Shown: piece after piece, positions 5,417-5,695 of the stretch
Position numbering within the stretch: the first letter of the stretch is position 1
Layout of the letters: each line of letters starts with the position of its first letter
Assembly (NCBI GenBank): GCA_013298445.1
Contig: JAAFHQ010000411.1
Coordinates: 1 to 5,695, forward strand
Length of the DNA: 5,695 nucleotides
Direction of reading: 5' to 3'
From: Chitinophagales bacterium
Lineage (GTDB): Bacteria; Bacteroidota; Bacteroidia; Chitinophagales; Saprospiraceae
The notes under the pieces: model-generated
What the model was told of the DNA's origin: nothing
Seen by the model: only the letters and a program-made list of their open reading frames with translations
The model's database searches: none
Made by a program: the position numbers and the translations under genes

Positions 5417-5695
5417 ATGAAAAACGATTTCCACATTGCTAAAAAAATGATGACCGAGCTGTTCAACCGGGAACAGGCAGATTCATTGCGTCGTTTACCC
5501 GTGGCTTTGGCTTTGGTCGATTTTTACAGCAATGATTACCTGGGCATGGCCCAAAACCCTGGGGTAAAAGCGGCCATCCAAAGTGCTTTGGACCAAGATG
5601 CTGCTTTGGGTGCAACCGGGTCACGCCTGATCAGTGGCAATCGCAAGGAAATGGAAGTCTTTGAGCACTTTTTGGCCACTTTTCATCAAAGTGAA
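5417..5695 (+). CDS. bioF: BioF-like PLP-dependent acyltransferase (8-amino-7-oxononanoate synthase family), N-terminal part
   Basis: The reading frame runs from ATG 5417 to the last base of the window, giving 93 residues with no stop. It is the N-terminal part of an alpha-oxoamine synthase, a cytoplasmic PLP enzyme that condenses an acyl thioester with an amino acid. BioF joins pimeloyl thioester and alanine in biotin synthesis. Key signatures are VDFYSNDYLGMAQNP (34-48) and GATGSRLISGN (65-75), the glycine-rich block typical of this family, followed by EMEVFEHFLATFH (78-90), where an acidic/hydrophobic helix is expected. The PLP-binding lysine lies further on, outside the window. Related enzymes (glycine C-acetyltransferase Kbl, serine palmitoyltransferase) share these motifs; the short N-terminus and SNDYLG-GATGSRLISGN combination favour BioF, but the specificity is not certain. 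No TAnnTTTG box was found in the 67 bases between the repeat element and the start. Other biotin genes may follow beyond the window. Confidence 0.85.
   Translation, partial: MKNDFHIAKKMMTELFNREQADSLRRLPVALALVDFYSNDYLGMAQNPGVKAAIQSALDQDAALGATGSRLISGNRKEMEVFEHFLATFHQSE

Noticed and set aside
5263..5466. Minus-strand open frame of 67 codons across the repeat element and the bioF-like start
   Set aside because: It is built largely of repeat sequence and the antisense of the bioF-like gene, and shows no protein-like pattern.

Overview
The window looks like a chromosomal segment of a member of the Bacteroidota, most likely the Saprospiria/Haliscomenobacter side of the phylum. The main evidence is a PorP/SprF-family outer-membrane protein of the type IX secretion system, a family essentially confined to Bacteroidota. 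TAnnTTTG-type -7 promoter boxes, mostly weak Shine-Dalgarno signals and a Bacteroidota-style DUF72 protein agree with this. The species-level placement is a guess.

Layout, left to right. (1) The 3' part of a DEAD-box RNA helicase on the plus strand (to 595), with a basic Gly/Lys/Arg-rich tail. (2) A perfect hairpin (624-656) that can serve as a two-way terminator between this gene and the converging gene. (3) A minus-strand NlpC/P60-type protein (738-1613) with an N-terminal SH3-like domain. Its catalytic Cys position is Ser and it has no ATG start. (4) A divergent intergenic region with a GC-rich palindromic repeat (1629-1654) and one candidate -7 box for each strand. (5) The PorP/SprF-like gene (1792-2841, plus). 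(6) A minus-strand two-gene operon: a DUF72 protein (4214-5131) followed by a compact PIF1/RecD-like helicase (2922-4214), joined by a one-base TGATG overlap. (7) A roughly 200-bp element (about 5149-5350) with 39-bp imperfect terminal inverted repeats, a 6-bp flanking direct repeat and several internal hairpins, which looks like a MITE-type insertion. (8) The 5' part of a BioF-like PLP enzyme (5417 to the window end, plus).

Most genes look like ordinary housekeeping or lineage-typical genes and not one dedicated system. The best leads are the MITE-like element between the DUF72 operon and the bioF-like gene, the apparent pseudo-enzyme NlpC/P60 protein, and the DUF72 protein's C-terminal QMSLF. 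That pentapeptide resembles a beta-sliding-clamp binding motif, and the protein is translationally coupled to a PIF1-type helicase, which together suggest a DNA-replication or repair role for this poorly understood family. No CRISPR array, tRNA, rRNA or intact transposase gene was seen.
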